From Mesonia hippocampi (GTDB taxonomy: Bacteria; Bacteroidota; Bacteroidia; Flavobacteriales; Flavobacteriaceae): 64,000 nt of DNA. The stretch lies in assembly GCF_014197445.1 (NCBI RefSeq), contig NZ_JACIFO010000004.1:62001-126000 (forward strand). The letters are read 5' to 3'. Made by a program: the position numbers and the translations under genes. This document shows positions 8,589-18,139 of this stretch, piece after piece (position 1 is the first letter of the stretch; every line of letters starts with the position of its first letter). The notes under the pieces were generated by a model. That model saw only the letters and a program-made list of their open reading frames with translations. It was not told the DNA's origin and made no database searches.

Positions 8589-9881
8589 TTAATTTATATG
8601 TTTAAAAGCTTTGTTCTGCGGATAGTAAGCTGTTTCGGCAAGTTCTTCCTCAATTCTTAATAATTGGTTGTATTTTGCCATTCTGTCTGAACGTGATGCA
8701 GAGCCTGTTTTTATTTGTCCTGTGTTTAGTGCTACGGCTAAATCGGCAATGGTATTATCTTCTGTTTCACCTGAACGGTGTGACATTACAGAAGTATAGC
8801 CTGCATGATGTGCCATGTTCACGGCTGCAATAGTTTCGGTTAGCGTACCTATTTGGTTTACTTTAATTAGGATTGAGTTGGCTATATTTTCCTTAATTCC
8901 TTTTTCTAAGCGTTTTACATTAGTTACAAACAAATCGTCACCTACTAGTTGTACTTTATCGCCTATTTTTTCAGTCAGAATACGCCACCCTTCCCAATCG
9001 TTTTCATCCATTCCGTCTTCAATAGAAATTATTGGGTATTTTGCTACTAGTTCTGCAAGGTAATTGGCTTGTTCTTCGCTTGTACGAATTTGTCCTTTTT
9101 CTCCTTCAAAAAGTTGATAGTTGTACTTTCCATCTTTATAAAATTCTGCAGCAGCACAATCTAAAGCAATCATAATTTCATCACCAAAGGTATATCCAGC
9201 ATTTTCGGTAGCTTTTTTGATAGATTCTATAGCATCTTCTGTGCCTTCTAGTGTTGGTGCAAAACCTCCTTCGTCTCCTACGGCAGTGCTTAAATTACGA
9301 TCTTTAAGTACTTTCTTTAAATGGTGGAATATCTCCGACCCCATTTGCATAGCTTCGGTGAAGTTTTTAGCCTTTACAGGCATAACCATAAACTCTTGAA
9401 ATGCAATGGGAGCATCTGAGTGTGAACCTCCGTTGATAATATTCATCATAGGAACCGGTAGTGTATTAGCAGAAACGCCTCCTATGTATTTATATAATGG
9501 TATTCCTAACTCGTTTGCAGCGGCTTTTGCAATGGCCAATGAGACACCTAAAATAGCATTGGCACCAATATTGGCTTTGTTTGGAGTTCCGTCTAGGTTA
9601 ATCATTAACTGGTCTATTTTGGTCTGCTCGAATACCGACATCCCTAAAATATTTTCTGCTAGAATGGTGTTAACATTTTCTACTGCATAGCTCACGCCTT
9701 TACCCATATAGGCTTTTTCATTATCACGAAGCTCTACCGCTTCATGTTCTCCGGTAGAAGCTCCTGAAGGTACAGCGGCTCTTCCTAAATAGCCATTTTC
9801 TGTGATTACATCTACTTCTACAGTTGGGTTACCACGAGAATCAAAAATTTGTCGTGCTTTAATATCTATAATTAAACTCAT
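8589..9881 (-). CDS. eno: Enolase (phosphopyruvate hydratase)
   Basis: Interconverts 2-phosphoglycerate and phosphoenolpyruvate in glycolysis and gluconeogenesis. The 430 residues are of standard length and show the enolase signature [14 protein letters not shown] with the catalytic lysine, the GDEGGFAP loop with the catalytic glutamate, the SGAST(G) loop near the N-terminus and the SHRSGETED motif. It lies 59 bases downstream of carA; a TATCTTTT (9916-9909) in that gap is a weak -7 candidate, so it may be cotranscribed with carA or have its own start. Confidence 0.98.
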   Translation of the reverse strand: MSLIIDIKARQIFDSRGNPTVEVDVITENGYLGRAAVPSGASTGEHEAVELRDNEKAYMGKGVSYAVENVNTILAENILGMSVFEQTKIDQLMINLDGTPNKANIGANAILGVSLAIAKAAANELGIPLYKYIGGVSANTLPVPMMNIINGGSHSDAPIAFQEFMVMPVKAKNFTEAMQMGSEIFHHLKKVLKDRNLSTAVGDEGGFAPTLEGTEDAIESIKKATENAGYTFGDEIMIALDCAAAEFYKDGKYNYQLFEGEKGQIRTSEEQANYLAELVAKYPIISIEDGMDENDWEGWRILTEKIGDKVQLVGDDLFVTNVKRLEKGIKENIANSILIKVNQIGTLTETIAAVNMAHHAGYTSVMSHRSGETEDNTIADLAVALNTGQIKTGSASRSDRMAKYNQLLRIEEELAETAYYPQNKAFKHIN

Positions 9882-9940
9882 AATATGTAAGTTGTCGTAA
9901 TAAGTGGAAAAAGATACGATTAATTATTATTTAAATAAAT

Positions 9941-11053
9941 TTAGGCCTGTGCCTTTTTTATGTTTTCTATAAACTGATCAAATAAATAAGTAGCATCATG
10001 AGGTCCTGGGCTTGCCTCTGGGTGATATTGTACAGAGAAGCAATTTTTACTCTTCAATTTAAGTCCAGCTACGGTTTGATCGTTAAGGTGTACATGAGTA
10101 ATGGCAACTTCAGGGTTAGCTTCCAGCGATTCTCTACTTACTGCAAAACCATGGTTTTGAGAGGTAATTTCTCCTTTTCCTGTGTCTTTATTTAAAACTG
10201 GGTGGTTTATGCCTCTATGCCCATTATGCATTTTAAAGGTAGAAATTCCGTTAGCTAACGCGATTACTTGGTGTCCTAAACATATTCCAAATAAAGGCAA
10301 GTTTTCTTTTAAAATATCTTTTGCTAATGTAATGGCTTCTGCCAAAGGTTCTGGATCTCCAGGACCGTTAGAAAGGAAATATCCGTCTGGATTCCACGCT
10401 TTCATTTCGGCTAAACTTGTATTAAAAGGAAATACTTTTACAAAACAATCTCTTTTTACAAAATTCCGGATGATATTCTTTTTTATACCTATATCTAAAG
10501 CGGCAATTCTGTAGGTTGCCTCTGGGTTACCCACTTCATAAGCTTCTTTTGTTGATACTTTAGAGGCAAGTTCTAAACCATTCATCTCTGGAGTATCTCC
10601 CAATGCCTTTTTTATATCGTCTAGCTTATCTAATTCTGTTGTGATTGCAGCATTCATAGCGCCGTTATCTCGAATATAGGCTACCAAAGCTCTTGTATCT
10701 ACATCTGAAATTGCTAAAATATTTTGTTCTTCTAAAAAAGTTTCTAACGATTTATCTGCTAATGGGCGTGAATAATTATAGCTGAAATTCTTACAAATTA
10801 ATCCTGCAATTTTAATCCCGTCAGATTCTATTTCCTCTGCAAAAGTCCCATAATTACCTATGTGTGCATTGGTTGTTACCATTAGCTGGCCAAAATAGGA
10901 AGGGTCGGTAAAAATTTCTTGATAACCTGTCATCCCTGTATTAAAACAAACTTCACCATAGGCTGTAGCTTTTATGTTAGATACGGCTTTCCCGTGAAAA
11001 ATTGTTCCGTCTTGTAAAAGAATAATGGCTTTGTTTCTAGTTTTGTATTTCAT
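9941..11053 (-). CDS. carA: Carbamoyl-phosphate synthase, small (glutaminase) subunit
   Basis: Supplies ammonia from glutamine to the large subunit for carbamoyl phosphate, used for pyrimidines and arginine. The N-terminal CPSase small-chain domain (about 1-170, with FNTGMTGYQEI and the DPSY(F)GQ motif) is followed by a class I glutamine amidotransferase domain with nucleophile GICLGHQV and the catalytic pair in QYHPEASPGP. 370 residues is normal. carB is not in the window. It stands between the rplQ terminator and eno, so it is separated from the ribosomal transcript by a hairpin but has no clear own promoter. Confidence 0.98.
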   Translation of the reverse strand: MKYKTRNKAIILLQDGTIFHGKAVSNIKATAYGEVCFNTGMTGYQEIFTDPSYFGQLMVTTNAHIGNYGTFAEEIESDGIKIAGLICKNFSYNYSRPLADKSLETFLEEQNILAISDVDTRALVAYIRDNGAMNAAITTELDKLDDIKKALGDTPEMNGLELASKVSTKEAYEVGNPEATYRIAALDIGIKKNIIRNFVKRDCFVKVFPFNTSLAEMKAWNPDGYFLSNGPGDPEPLAEAITLAKDILKENLPLFGICLGHQVIALANGISTFKMHNGHRGINHPVLNKDTGKGEITSQNHGFAVSRESLEANPEVAITHVHLNDQTVAGLKLKSKNCFSVQYHPEASPGPHDATYLFDQFIENIKKAQA

Positions 11054-11074
11054 GCTAAGCTTGGATTAAATATT

Positions 11075-11110
11075 AAAAAAAAGGATAAACTCTAAAGAGC
11101 TTATCCTTTT
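11075..11110 (-). terminator. Terminator at the end of the ribosomal superoperon (after rplQ)
   Basis: On the minus strand AAAGGATAA-G-CTCT-TT-AGAG-T-TTATCCTTT followed by more T forms a hairpin of two stacked stems (outer arms 11101-11109 and 11080-11088). It sits 28 bases behind the rplQ stop and before carA. Confidence 0.85.
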
Positions 11111-11137
11111 ATATCATGTATAAATAAAAATATCATA

Positions 11138-11620
11138 CTATTCCTCTTCGGTAGTTTTTGTTTCTTCCGCTTTAGGGCTTGTGTCTTCTGAAGCTTTAGA
11201 ACTTCCTCCTCGACGGCTACGACGAGTAGTTTTCTTCTTCCCTCCTTTAGGATCGTAAAGCTCGTTATAGTCTACCAACTCGATCATTGCCATTTGGGCA
11301 TTATCTCCTAGACGGTTTCCTAACTTAATAATACGAGTATATCCTCCTGGACGATCGCCTACCTTTTGTGCTACTTCTCTAAAAAGTTCTGTAACTGCAT
11401 ATTTATTACGTAGTTTAGAGAAAACAAGTCTACGGTTGTGTGTAGTATCTTCTTTTGATTTTGTAACAAGTGGCTCTACAAACTTTTTAAGTTCTTTAGC
11501 TTTAGCAGTAGTGGTATTAATACGCTTATGCTCGATTAATGAACATGCCATATTTGCCAACATCGCTTTACGATGTGCTGCTGTTCTTGATAGGTGGTTG
11601 TTCTTTTTTCCGTGTCTCAT
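11138..11620 (-). CDS. rplQ: 50S ribosomal protein L17
   Basis: Last gene of the alpha operon. The first ~118 residues are the L17 core ([20 protein letters not shown], then [14 protein letters not shown]). A tail of about 40 residues rich in lysine, arginine, serine and glutamate follows, making the protein 160 residues against roughly 120 in most bacteria; such tails are common in Bacteroidota. The 60-base gap before it, long for this cluster, holds a hairpin. Confidence 0.98.
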   Translation of the reverse strand: MRHGKKNNHLSRTAAHRKAMLANMACSLIEHKRINTTTAKAKELKKFVEPLVTKSKEDTTHNRRLVFSKLRNKYAVTELFREVAQKVGDRPGGYTRIIKLGNRLGDNAQMAMIELVDYNELYDPKGGKKKTTRRSRRGGSSKASEDTSPKAEETKTTEEE

Positions 11621-11642
11621 GACATTTTATTTTGCCTACATC

Positions 11643-11668
11643 TTGCTCAACTTACTACTAAGGAGCAA
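11643..11668 (-). promoter_or_regulatory. Hairpin in the rpoA-rplQ gap (possible L17 leader element)
   Basis: On the minus strand TTGCTC-CTTA-GTAG-TAAG-TT-GAGCAA folds into a 10-base-pair stem with a two-base bulge and a GTAG loop, 23 bases before the rplQ start. No T-run follows, so it does not look like a terminator. Role inferred only from structure and place. Confidence 0.5.
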
Positions 11669-11680
11669 ACTACGCAGGTA

Positions 11681-12673
11681 TTATTCTTTATCTAATTTAT
11701 ATTTTGCTAAATCCATTCCGAAAGTTAAACCTTTGTTTCCAACAAGTTCTTCTAATTCGGTAAGGGATTTTTTTCCGAAGTTTCTAAACTTCATCAAATC
11801 ATTTTTGTTATAAGATACTAAATCGCCAAGGGTATCAACTTCTGCAGCTTTCAAGCAGTTTAATGCTCTTACTGAAAGGTCTAAATCTACTAACTTGGTT
11901 TTTAGTAACTGACGCATGTGAAGCGATTCTTCATCATAAGTATCAGCTTGTGCTATTTCATCTGCCTCTAGCGTAATGCGCTCGTCAGAGAATAACATAA
12001 AGTGATGGATTAGAATTTTTGCTGCTTCTGTTAGGGCGTCTTTTGGATGAATAGAACCATCGGTAATAATTTCAAAAACCAATTTTTCGTAATCGGTTTT
12101 CTGCTCCACACGATAATTTTCAATACTATACTTTACATTTTTAATTGGTGTATAGATAGCATCGGTAAAAATGGTTCCTAATGGTGCATTTGCCTTTTTA
12201 TTTTCTTCAGCAGGAACGTAACCTCTTCCTTTCTCGATAGTAAACTCTATATTTAAGCTTACTTTCTTCTCCATATTACAGATTACCAAATCTGGGTTTA
12301 GCACTTGAAATCCTGAAATAAATTTCTGAAAATCTCCTGCTGTTAACTGCTCTTTATTAGAAACAGATATGCTTACAGCTTCGGTATCTACATCTTCTAC
12401 TTGTTGTTTAAAACGTACTTGTTTTAAATTTAGGATAATTTCGGTTACATCTTCTACAACTCCAGCTATGGTAGAGAATTCGTGATCTACTCCTTCTATA
12501 CGAACAGATGTTATTGCAAAACCTTCTAAAGATGATAAAAGCACTCTACGCAAGGCGTTTCCTACTGTTAAACCGTAACCAGGTTCTAGTGGACGAAATT
12601 CGAATTTACCTTCAAACTCCGTAGAATCAATCATGATTACTTTATCGGGCTTCTGAAAATTAAGTATGGCCAT
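11681..12673 (-). CDS. rpoA: DNA-directed RNA polymerase subunit alpha
   Basis: Scaffold of RNA polymerase assembly and target of UP elements and activators. 330 residues: N-terminal dimerisation domain (about 1-230; [20 protein letters not shown] motif), an acidic linker and the C-terminal helix-hairpin-helix domain (about 250-320; [29 protein letters not shown]). Located between rpsD and rplQ as in the classical alpha operon, 24 bases after rpsD. Confidence 0.99.
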   Translation of the reverse strand: MAILNFQKPDKVIMIDSTEFEGKFEFRPLEPGYGLTVGNALRRVLLSSLEGFAITSVRIEGVDHEFSTIAGVVEDVTEIILNLKQVRFKQQVEDVDTEAVSISVSNKEQLTAGDFQKFISGFQVLNPDLVICNMEKKVSLNIEFTIEKGRGYVPAEENKKANAPLGTIFTDAIYTPIKNVKYSIENYRVEQKTDYEKLVFEIITDGSIHPKDALTEAAKILIHHFMLFSDERITLEADEIAQADTYDEESLHMRQLLKTKLVDLDLSVRALNCLKAAEVDTLGDLVSYNKNDLMKFRNFGKKSLTELEELVGNKGLTFGMDLAKYKLDKE

Positions 12674-12697
12674 AGTTTGAGTTCTATTATCTATTTA

Positions 12698-13303
12698 TTA
12701 TTTAGAATATAATTCGACGATATATTGCTCGTTGATATTTTCTGGAATTTGAATTCTAGATGGAATGCTTACAAAAGTTCCTTCTTTCTTTTCTGAGTTC
12801 CAAGTAATCCATTCGTATACTGTAGATGCGTTATCTAAAGATGATTGGATAGTTGTTAACGATTTTGATTTTTCTCTTACTCCTACTACATCTCCTGCTT
12901 TTAACTGGTAAGAAGGAATGTTAACAATATTACCATTTACGGTAATATGACGGTGAGAAACTAGCTGACGTGCTCCTCTTCGTGAAGGAGAAATCCCCAT
13001 ACGGTAAACTACGTTATCTAAACGTGATTCACATAATTGCAGTAACACCTCACCTGTAATCCCTTGAGATCTGTTTGCTTTTTTGTATAGGTTTCTAAAC
13101 TGACGCTCTAAAATTCCGTAAGTATATTTTGCCTTTTGCTTTTCAGTTAACTGAACTGCATATTCTGACTTTTTACCACGACGTCTGTTATTACCATGTT
13201 GACCTGGAGGATAATTTCTTTTCTCAAAAGATTTATCATCTCCAAAGATAGCTTCGCCAAATTTACGAGCTATTTTAGTTTTTGGACCTGTATATCTTGC
13301 CAT
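12698..13303 (-). CDS. rpsD: 30S ribosomal protein S4
   Basis: Primary 16S rRNA-binding protein; in other bacteria it also represses its own operon by binding mRNA. 201 residues with the S4 RNA-binding fold at about 92-155 ([20 protein letters not shown], then SHRHITVNG). The N-terminal zinc cysteines of many S4 proteins are absent, so this is the zinc-free form. The 93-base leader before it holds nested inverted repeats that could be an S4-binding site. Confidence 0.98.
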   Translation of the reverse strand: MARYTGPKTKIARKFGEAIFGDDKSFEKRNYPPGQHGNNRRRGKKSEYAVQLTEKQKAKYTYGILERQFRNLYKKANRSQGITGEVLLQLCESRLDNVVYRMGISPSRRGARQLVSHRHITVNGNIVNIPSYQLKAGDVVGVREKSKSLTTIQSSLDNASTVYEWITWNSEKKEGTFVSIPSRIQIPENINEQYIVELYSK

Positions 13304-13316
13304 TATAAAATGTTTT

Positions 13317-13383
13317 AAAAAGGATGATTATGAATTAAGGTCTAAAATTATAGTTAATCCTTCGATAATCAAAAACTCCTTTT
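13317..13383 (-). promoter_or_regulatory. Structured leader upstream of rpsD (candidate S4 autoregulatory RNA)
   Basis: On the minus strand three pairs of arms nest in the right order: AAAAGGA (13383-13377) with TCCTTTT (13324-13318), GATTAT (13370-13365) with ATAATC (13331-13326), and AAGG (13362-13359) with CCTT (13340-13337). The outer right arm runs into TTTTTAAAA, so the fold resembles an attenuator. It fills the gap between rpsK and rpsD. Confidence 0.55.
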
Positions 13384-13396
13384 ATCTAATTAATTA

Positions 13397-13780
13397 TTAT
13401 ACTCTACGTTTTTTTGGAGGACGACATCCGTTATGAGGAATTGGAGTAACATCGATAATTTCGGTTACTTCTATCCCTCCATTATGGATAGAACGGATTG
13501 CAGATTCTCTTCCGTTACCAGGACCTTTTACAAAAACTTTTACTTTTCTCAAGCCAGTTTCGTAAGCAGTCTTAGTAGCATCTTCGGCAGCTAATTGAGC
13601 TGCATAAGGAGTATTTTTCTTACTTCCTCTAAAGCCCATTTTTCCTGCAGAAGACCAAGAAATCACATCACCGTTTTTGTTTGTAAGCGAAACAATGATA
13701 TTGTTAAAAGAAGCTGTAATATGTGCTTCTCCGTACGCTTCAACTTTTACTTTACGTTTTTTAGCTACTGTCTTTGCCAT
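13397..13780 (-). CDS. rpsK: 30S ribosomal protein S11
   Basis: Platform protein of the small subunit, near the decoding site. 127 residues, conserved across the length ([20 protein letters not shown], then the C-terminal [14 protein letters not shown]). Preceded by an 84-base gap after rpsM that contains a stable hairpin, and followed by the structured rpsD leader. Confidence 0.98.
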   Translation of the reverse strand: MAKTVAKKRKVKVEAYGEAHITASFNNIIVSLTNKNGDVISWSSAGKMGFRGSKKNTPYAAQLAAEDATKTAYETGLRKVKVFVKGPGNGRESAIRSIHNGGIEVTEIIDVTPIPHNGCRPPKKRRV

Positions 13781-13813
13781 AGTTTAAATATTGTGTAAGT
13801 GTTAATTTAGTGA

Positions 13814-13840
13814 TTAGTTAAAAGGTTAAAACCTAACTAA
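13814..13840 (-). promoter_or_regulatory. Hairpin in the rpsM-rpsK gap
   Basis: On the minus strand TTAGTTA-GGTT-TT-AACC-TTT-TAACTAA forms 10-11 base pairs interrupted by a three-base bulge, 34 bases before the rpsK start. There is no T-run behind it. It may be a leader element or an RNA-processing signal. Confidence 0.45.
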
Positions 13841-13864
13841 CCTCTAAACTACATCGCACTACTA

Positions 13865-14239
13865 TTATTTAGTTGCTTTTTTCTTATTTGCAACAGTTTT
13901 CTTTCTTCCTTTACGTGTTCTAGAGTTGTTTTTGGTACGTTGTCCACGAAGAGGTAAACCTGTTCTGTGACGTATACCTCTGTAACAACCTATATCCATA
14001 AGGCGTTTTATATTAAGCTGTACTTCTGTTCTTAATTCACCTTCTATAGTAAATTGCCCTACAGCTTCACGAATTCTACCTATTTCCTCATCTGTCCAAT
14101 CAGAAACCTTAGTGTTTTCGTCTACGTTTGCTTGGCTCAAAATTTTCTGAGCTCTACTTTTTCCGATTCCGAAGATATAGGTTAATGCTATAACTCCTCG
14201 CTTTTGTTTTGGTATATCAACCCCTGCAATTCTTGCCAT
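13865..14239 (-). CDS. rpsM: 30S ribosomal protein S13
   Basis: Head protein of the small subunit contacting the large subunit and P-site tRNA. 124 residues with the helix-hairpin-helix segment [17 protein letters not shown], the [17 protein letters not shown] signature and a basic C-terminal tail. Begins 5 bases after rpmJ. Confidence 0.98.
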   Translation of the reverse strand: MARIAGVDIPKQKRGVIALTYIFGIGKSRAQKILSQANVDENTKVSDWTDEEIGRIREAVGQFTIEGELRTEVQLNIKRLMDIGCYRGIRHRTGLPLRGQRTKNNSRTRKGRKKTVANKKKATK

Positions 14240-14244
14240 AATTA

Positions 14245-14361
14245 TTAGCCTTGTCTTTGTTTAAATCTAGGATTCTTTTTGTTAATAACGTATAATCTTC
14301 CTTTTCTGCGAACTATTTTACAGTCAGAACTACGCTTTTTTATTGATGCTCTTACTTTCAT
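14245..14361 (-). CDS. rpmJ: 50S ribosomal protein L36, zinc-free form
   Basis: A 38-codon gene read on the minus strand from ATG 14361 to TAA 14245: [20 protein letters not shown], then a basic stretch ending PRFKQRQG. Length and position between infA and rpsM are canonical. Of the four zinc ligands of the zinc-binding form (Cys11, Cys14, Cys27, His33) only Cys14 remains; the others are Ser, Asn and Phe, so it cannot hold zinc in the usual way. It probably begins the alpha-operon transcript, since a promoter-like element lies upstream. Confidence 0.97.
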   Translation of the reverse strand: MKVRASIKKRSSDCKIVRRKGRLYVINKKNPRFKQRQG

Positions 14362-14375
14362 CGGTTTATATTTTT

Positions 14376-14418
14376 CTATAAATTATATTATAGCCCATAA
14401 ATTTGGTGTGCAAAAGTA
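14376..14418 (-). promoter_or_regulatory. Candidate alpha-operon promoter and leader hairpin in the infA-rpmJ gap
   Basis: On the minus strand TACTTTTG (14418-14411), preceded by a T-rich tract, matches the Bacteroidota -7 element TAnnTTTG; at the -33 distance there is TTTAG rather than TTG. Transcription from it would give a leader of about 45 bases containing a small hairpin with 6-base arms CTATAA and TTATAG (14393-14376). The gap is 97 bases in a cluster where most are under 25. Confidence 0.5.
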
Positions 14419-14458
14419 CAAAAAAAATACAAATAACCTAAAGTTTAATTCAAGTATA

Positions 14459-14674
14459 TTAGTATCTGTATGTTATACGTGCTTTAGTTAAGTCATACGG
14501 GCTCATCTCTAACTTAACTTTATCACCTGGTAAAAGCTTTATATAGTGCATACGCATTTTACCAGAAATATGAGCGGTTACTACATGTCCATTTTCTAAT
14601 TCTACTCTAAACATAGCATTAGATAATGCTTCTATAATGGTTCCGTCTTGTTCTATTGATGGTTGCTTTGCCAT
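14459..14674 (-). CDS. infA: Translation initiation factor IF-1
   Basis: Small OB-fold protein that occupies the A site during initiation. 71 residues with the conserved core [20 protein letters not shown] and [17 protein letters not shown]. It starts 2 bases after secY and is the last gene before the infA-rpmJ gap, the usual place in Bacteroidota. Confidence 0.98.
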   Translation of the reverse strand: MAKQPSIEQDGTIIEALSNAMFRVELENGHVVTAHISGKMRMHYIKLLPGDKVKLEMSPYDLTKARITYRY

Positions 14675-14676
14675 AA

Positions 14677-16014
14677 TTACGCTACTGCTTTTCTATTTTT
14701 CCCAGATTTCATTAACCCATCATAATGTCTGTTTAACAAATATGAGTTTACTTGTTGCATGGTATCTATTGCCACTCCTACCATAATTAAAAGAGATGTT
14801 CCTCCGAAAAATAATGCCCAACTTTGCTGAACTCCAAAAGAAACGATAATAGCAGGAAATATGGCGATAAGTGCTAAGAAAATAGATCCTGGCAATGTAA
14901 TTTGCGACATAATTTTATCCAAATAATCGGCAGTTTCGGTACCTGGTCTAATCCCAGGAATAAACCCTCCACTACGTTTTAAATCATCTGCCATCTTGTT
15001 AGTAGGTACGGTAATTGCAGTATAAAAATAAGTAAACACAATTATTAATAATGCGAATACTAAGTTATACCAAAACCCAAAAATATTATTGAATGTTGCC
15101 GCTATACCTTGTGCAGTTTCTGAATCTGATAAGCTTACTAATGCAGCAGGGATAAACATAATTGCTTGCGCAAAGATAATTGGCATAACTCCTGAAGCAT
15201 TTAGCTTAAGTGGTATAAATTGCCTTGCTCCACCAAAGATATCTTTTTCGTATCCTCCAGTAGAATTTCTTCTTGCATACTGTACCGGAATTTGACGCAC
15301 TGCCATTACTAGCATTACCGAAGCATAGATAATTGCAAACCAAATCACTAACTCTATAAGTATCATAATCATACCTCCGTTAGATTCTGTTACACGAGAC
15401 AACCATTCTTGTATAAAAGCTTGCGGCATACGTGCAATAATTCCCACCATAATTAGTAAAGAGATCCCATTACCAATACCTTTTTCGGTAATACGCTCCC
15501 CTAACCACATGGCAAAAACACAACCTGTTGTTAGTATGATAACTGAAGAAGCAATAAACCCAAAAGAACTTCCTAAAACAAAGGCACTTTCTGGAAGGGT
15601 ATTATACAAATTCATAATATATCCAGGACCTTGAATCAAGGTAATTGCTATGGTTAACCAACGTGTAATTTGGTTAATTTTTTTACGACCGCTTTCTCCT
15701 TCTTTTTGTAGTTTCTGCAAATAAGGTACTGCTATTCCCATAAGTTGCACTACAATCGAAGCCGAAATATACGGCATAATTCCTAAGGCAAATACAGATG
15801 CGTTAGCAAATGCTCCACCAGTAAAGGCATTAAGCAGACCTAGCAAACCGTTTTCGGTCTGCGAGGCCAATTGAGACAATTGCGATGCATCTATTCCTGG
15901 TAATACGATTTGTGTTCCAAAACGGTATACTAATAGAAGTCCTAAAGTAACCAAGATTCGGTTTTTTAGTTCTTCAATTTTCCAGACGTTTTTTATTGCT
16001 TCTATAAACTTCAT
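14677..16014 (-). CDS. secY: Protein translocase subunit SecY
   Basis: Channel-forming subunit of the general secretion machine in the inner membrane. 445 residues with ten hydrophobic segments, the plug region after the first ([20 protein letters not shown]), and the conserved cytosolic loop [10 protein letters not shown] in the middle. It exports the many signal-peptide proteins seen here. Eight bases downstream of rplO, as in the spc operon. Confidence 0.99.
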   Translation of the reverse strand: MKFIEAIKNVWKIEELKNRILVTLGLLLVYRFGTQIVLPGIDASQLSQLASQTENGLLGLLNAFTGGAFANASVFALGIMPYISASIVVQLMGIAVPYLQKLQKEGESGRKKINQITRWLTIAITLIQGPGYIMNLYNTLPESAFVLGSSFGFIASSVIILTTGCVFAMWLGERITEKGIGNGISLLIMVGIIARMPQAFIQEWLSRVTESNGGMIMILIELVIWFAIIYASVMLVMAVRQIPVQYARRNSTGGYEKDIFGGARQFIPLKLNASGVMPIIFAQAIMFIPAALVSLSDSETAQGIAATFNNIFGFWYNLVFALLIIVFTYFYTAITVPTNKMADDLKRSGGFIPGIRPGTETADYLDKIMSQITLPGSIFLALIAIFPAIIVSFGVQQSWALFFGGTSLLIMVGVAIDTMQQVNSYLLNRHYDGLMKSGKNRKAVA

Positions 16015-16022
16015 GTGTTCTA

Positions 16023-16475
16023 TTATAAAGTTACAGCTTCTCCTCCTGCAGCTTCGATTGCTTGTTTAGCTGAAGCTGTAAACTTATGAGCAGATACTTT
16101 TAGTTTTGTTTTCAACTCTCCTCTACCTAAAATTTTAACTAGTTCATTTTTTCTAGCTAAACCTAGGTCTATGATTGTCTCGAAATCAAGCACATCAGAT
16201 ATTCTTCCTTCCTCAACAAGATTTTGGATAACATCTAAATTAATTCCTTGATATTCTTTTCTATTAATATTGGTAAATCCAAACTTAGGCACACGTCTCT
16301 GAAGTGGCATTTGTCCTCCTTCGAAACCTATTTTTCTAGAATATCCAGAACGAGATTTAGCACCTTTATGCCCACGAGTTGAAGTTCCTCCTTTTCCAGT
16401 TCCTTCACCTCTACCTACTCGTTTTGAGTTACTCTTTACAGCACCTTTAGCTGGTTGTAAGTTATGTAATTCCAT
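16023..16475 (-). CDS. rplO: 50S ribosomal protein L15
   Basis: 150 residues. The glycine- and arginine-rich N-terminal extension (GRGEGTGKGGTSTRGHKGAK) that threads into 23S rRNA is evident, followed by the globular domain ending in IEAAGGEAVTL. Eleven bases after rpmD and 8 before secY. Confidence 0.98.
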   Translation of the reverse strand: MELHNLQPAKGAVKSNSKRVGRGEGTGKGGTSTRGHKGAKSRSGYSRKIGFEGGQMPLQRRVPKFGFTNINRKEYQGINLDVIQNLVEEGRISDVLDFETIIDLGLARKNELVKILGRGELKTKLKVSAHKFTASAKQAIEAAGGEAVTL

Positions 16476-16486
16476 GATAATCTATC

Positions 16487-16669
16487 TTATTTTGTTTCTT
16501 CAACAGAGACTAAGTGTTTTACTTTATTGATCATCCCAAGGATATTTGGGGTGTCTTGGTGCTCTTTAGTCTGTCCTATTTTTTTAAGACCTAAAGCTTC
16601 TAAAGTAAGCTTTTGGTTTTTAGGACGATTAATAGCACTTTTTACTTTCGTTACTTTTATAGTTGCCAT
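16487..16669 (-). CDS. rpmD: 50S ribosomal protein L30
   Basis: 60 residues, normal for the bacterial short form, with the ferredoxin-like pattern [20 protein letters not shown] and the C-terminal [13 protein letters not shown]. Positioned between rpsE and rplO as in other spc operons. Confidence 0.97.
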   Translation of the reverse strand: MATIKVTKVKSAINRPKNQKLTLEALGLKKIGQTKEHQDTPNILGMINKVKHLVSVEETK

Positions 16670-16680
16670 TATTCCTGTGA

Positions 16681-17205
16681 TTATCCGTTAAACAATTTAT
16701 CTAATGAAATTCCACGTTGTTTAGCAACAGTCTCTGCACTTCTTAATTGCAATAATGCATCGAAAGTAGCTTTTACTACGTTATGTGGGTTTGAAGATCC
16801 TTGGTTTTTAGATAATACATCATGTACACCAGCAGCTTCAAGGACGTGACGGATGGTACCACCAGCAATTACCCCTGTACCTTCTGTTGCAGGCATTAAT
16901 AATACTCTAGCTCCTCCGTATTTCCCTCTTTGTTCGTGTGGTAAAGTTCCTTTAAATAAAGGTACTCTCACTAAGTTTTTCTTAGCATCCTCTACTGCCT
17001 TCGAAATTGCTTCTGCAACTTCTTTAGACTTCCCTAAACCGTGACCTACTACTCCGTTTTCATCACCTACAACAACAATAGCAGAAAAACCAAAAGCTCT
17101 TCCTCCTTTTGTTACCTTGGTAACACGTTGTACTCCAACTAAACGGTCTTTTAAATCTAAACCACTAGGTTTTACGCGCTCTACGTTTTTATAATCTTGA
17201 TACAT
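16681..17205 (-). CDS. rpsE: 30S ribosomal protein S5
   Basis: Accuracy-related protein of the small subunit. 174 residues with the double-stranded RNA-binding N-terminal domain ([20 protein letters not shown]) and the C-terminal domain with [19 protein letters not shown]. Seven bases after rplR. Confidence 0.98.
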   Translation of the reverse strand: MYQDYKNVERVKPSGLDLKDRLVGVQRVTKVTKGGRAFGFSAIVVVGDENGVVGHGLGKSKEVAEAISKAVEDAKKNLVRVPLFKGTLPHEQRGKYGGARVLLMPATEGTGVIAGGTIRHVLEAAGVHDVLSKNQGSSNPHNVVKATFDALLQLRSAETVAKQRGISLDKLFNG

Positions 17206-17212
17206 ATCTTAT

Positions 17213-17566
17213 TTAGAATTTAAGGCCTCCTTCGCGAGCACCGTCTGCTAATGATTTTACTCTACCGTGATATAAATATCCGCCACGATCAAAACTTACA
17301 GTTTCTACTCCTGCTGCTTTTGCTTTTTCGGCAATTACTTTACCTACTTTAGCTGCAACTTCAGATTTAGAACCTGCATTATCTATTTCTTTATCGCGAG
17401 AAGATGCTGCTGCAATAGTTACACCTTCTACATCGTTAATTAGCTGAGCATAAATTTCTTTATTACTTCTAAATACAGCAAGCCTTGGCTTGTTTGCAGT
17501 CCCCGTTAAATTTTTACGGATTCTTTTTCGTATTTTAAGTCTTCTATTTGTTTTTGAAAACGCCAT
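17213..17566 (-). CDS. rplR: 50S ribosomal protein L18
   Basis: 5S rRNA-binding protein of the central protuberance. 117 residues, basic N-terminus ([16 protein letters not shown]), conserved [16 protein letters not shown] and the C-terminal [20 protein letters not shown]. Confidence 0.98.
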   Translation of the reverse strand: MAFSKTNRRLKIRKRIRKNLTGTANKPRLAVFRSNKEIYAQLINDVEGVTIAAASSRDKEIDNAGSKSEVAAKVGKVIAEKAKAAGVETVSFDRGGYLYHGRVKSLADGAREGGLKF

Positions 17567-17578
17567 AATTACTTTTTA

Positions 17579-18121
17579 TTAAGCTGATTTACCTGCTTTT
17601 CTTCTAATGTGTTCACCTACAAATTTGATACCTTTTCCTTTGTAAGGTTCTGGTTTACGGTAAGCACGAATTTTAGCAGCTACTTGACCAACTAGTTGTT
17701 TATCGTGAGAGGTTAACTTGATGATTGGGTTTTTACCCTTTTCTGAAACAGTTTCTACTTTGATTTCAGGGGCTAACTCGAGAACGATATTATGCGAAAA
17801 ACCAACAGCTATATCTAATTTCTGACCCTGATGAGAAGCTCTGTAACCTACTCCTACTAACTCTAATTCTTTAGTAAATCCTTTAGAAACTCCTTCGATC
17901 ATGTTATTGATAAGAGCACGGTATAAACCATGTTTAGCTCTTAAATCTTTTTTATCTGAAGAACGCTCTAAAACAATCTGACCATCTTCTTGCTTTATTT
18001 CTATATCGCTATACTCTTGAGTAAGCTCTCCTAATTTTCCTTTTACCGTAACAACTCCCTCTTTAACGTCTATTGTAACGCCTTCTGGAACTGTTATTGG
18101 GTTTTTTCCTATTCTTGACAT
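17579..18121 (-). CDS. rplF: 50S ribosomal protein L6
   Basis: 180 residues in two related domains, with the C-terminal signature PEPYKGKGIKFVGEHIRRK. Near the sarcin-ricin loop and the factor-binding site. Twelve bases before rplR. Confidence 0.98.
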   Translation of the reverse strand: MSRIGKNPITVPEGVTIDVKEGVVTVKGKLGELTQEYSDIEIKQEDGQIVLERSSDKKDLRAKHGLYRALINNMIEGVSKGFTKELELVGVGYRASHQGQKLDIAVGFSHNIVLELAPEIKVETVSEKGKNPIIKLTSHDKQLVGQVAAKIRAYRKPEPYKGKGIKFVGEHIRRKAGKSA

Positions 18122-18139
18122 TTTTCTGGAATTTTAGTA

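Noticed and set aside
9406-9690. A 94-codon open frame antisense to eno
   Set aside because: It lies wholly inside a strongly conserved gene, has no start context and no recognisable product; it reflects the codon bias of the enolase gene.
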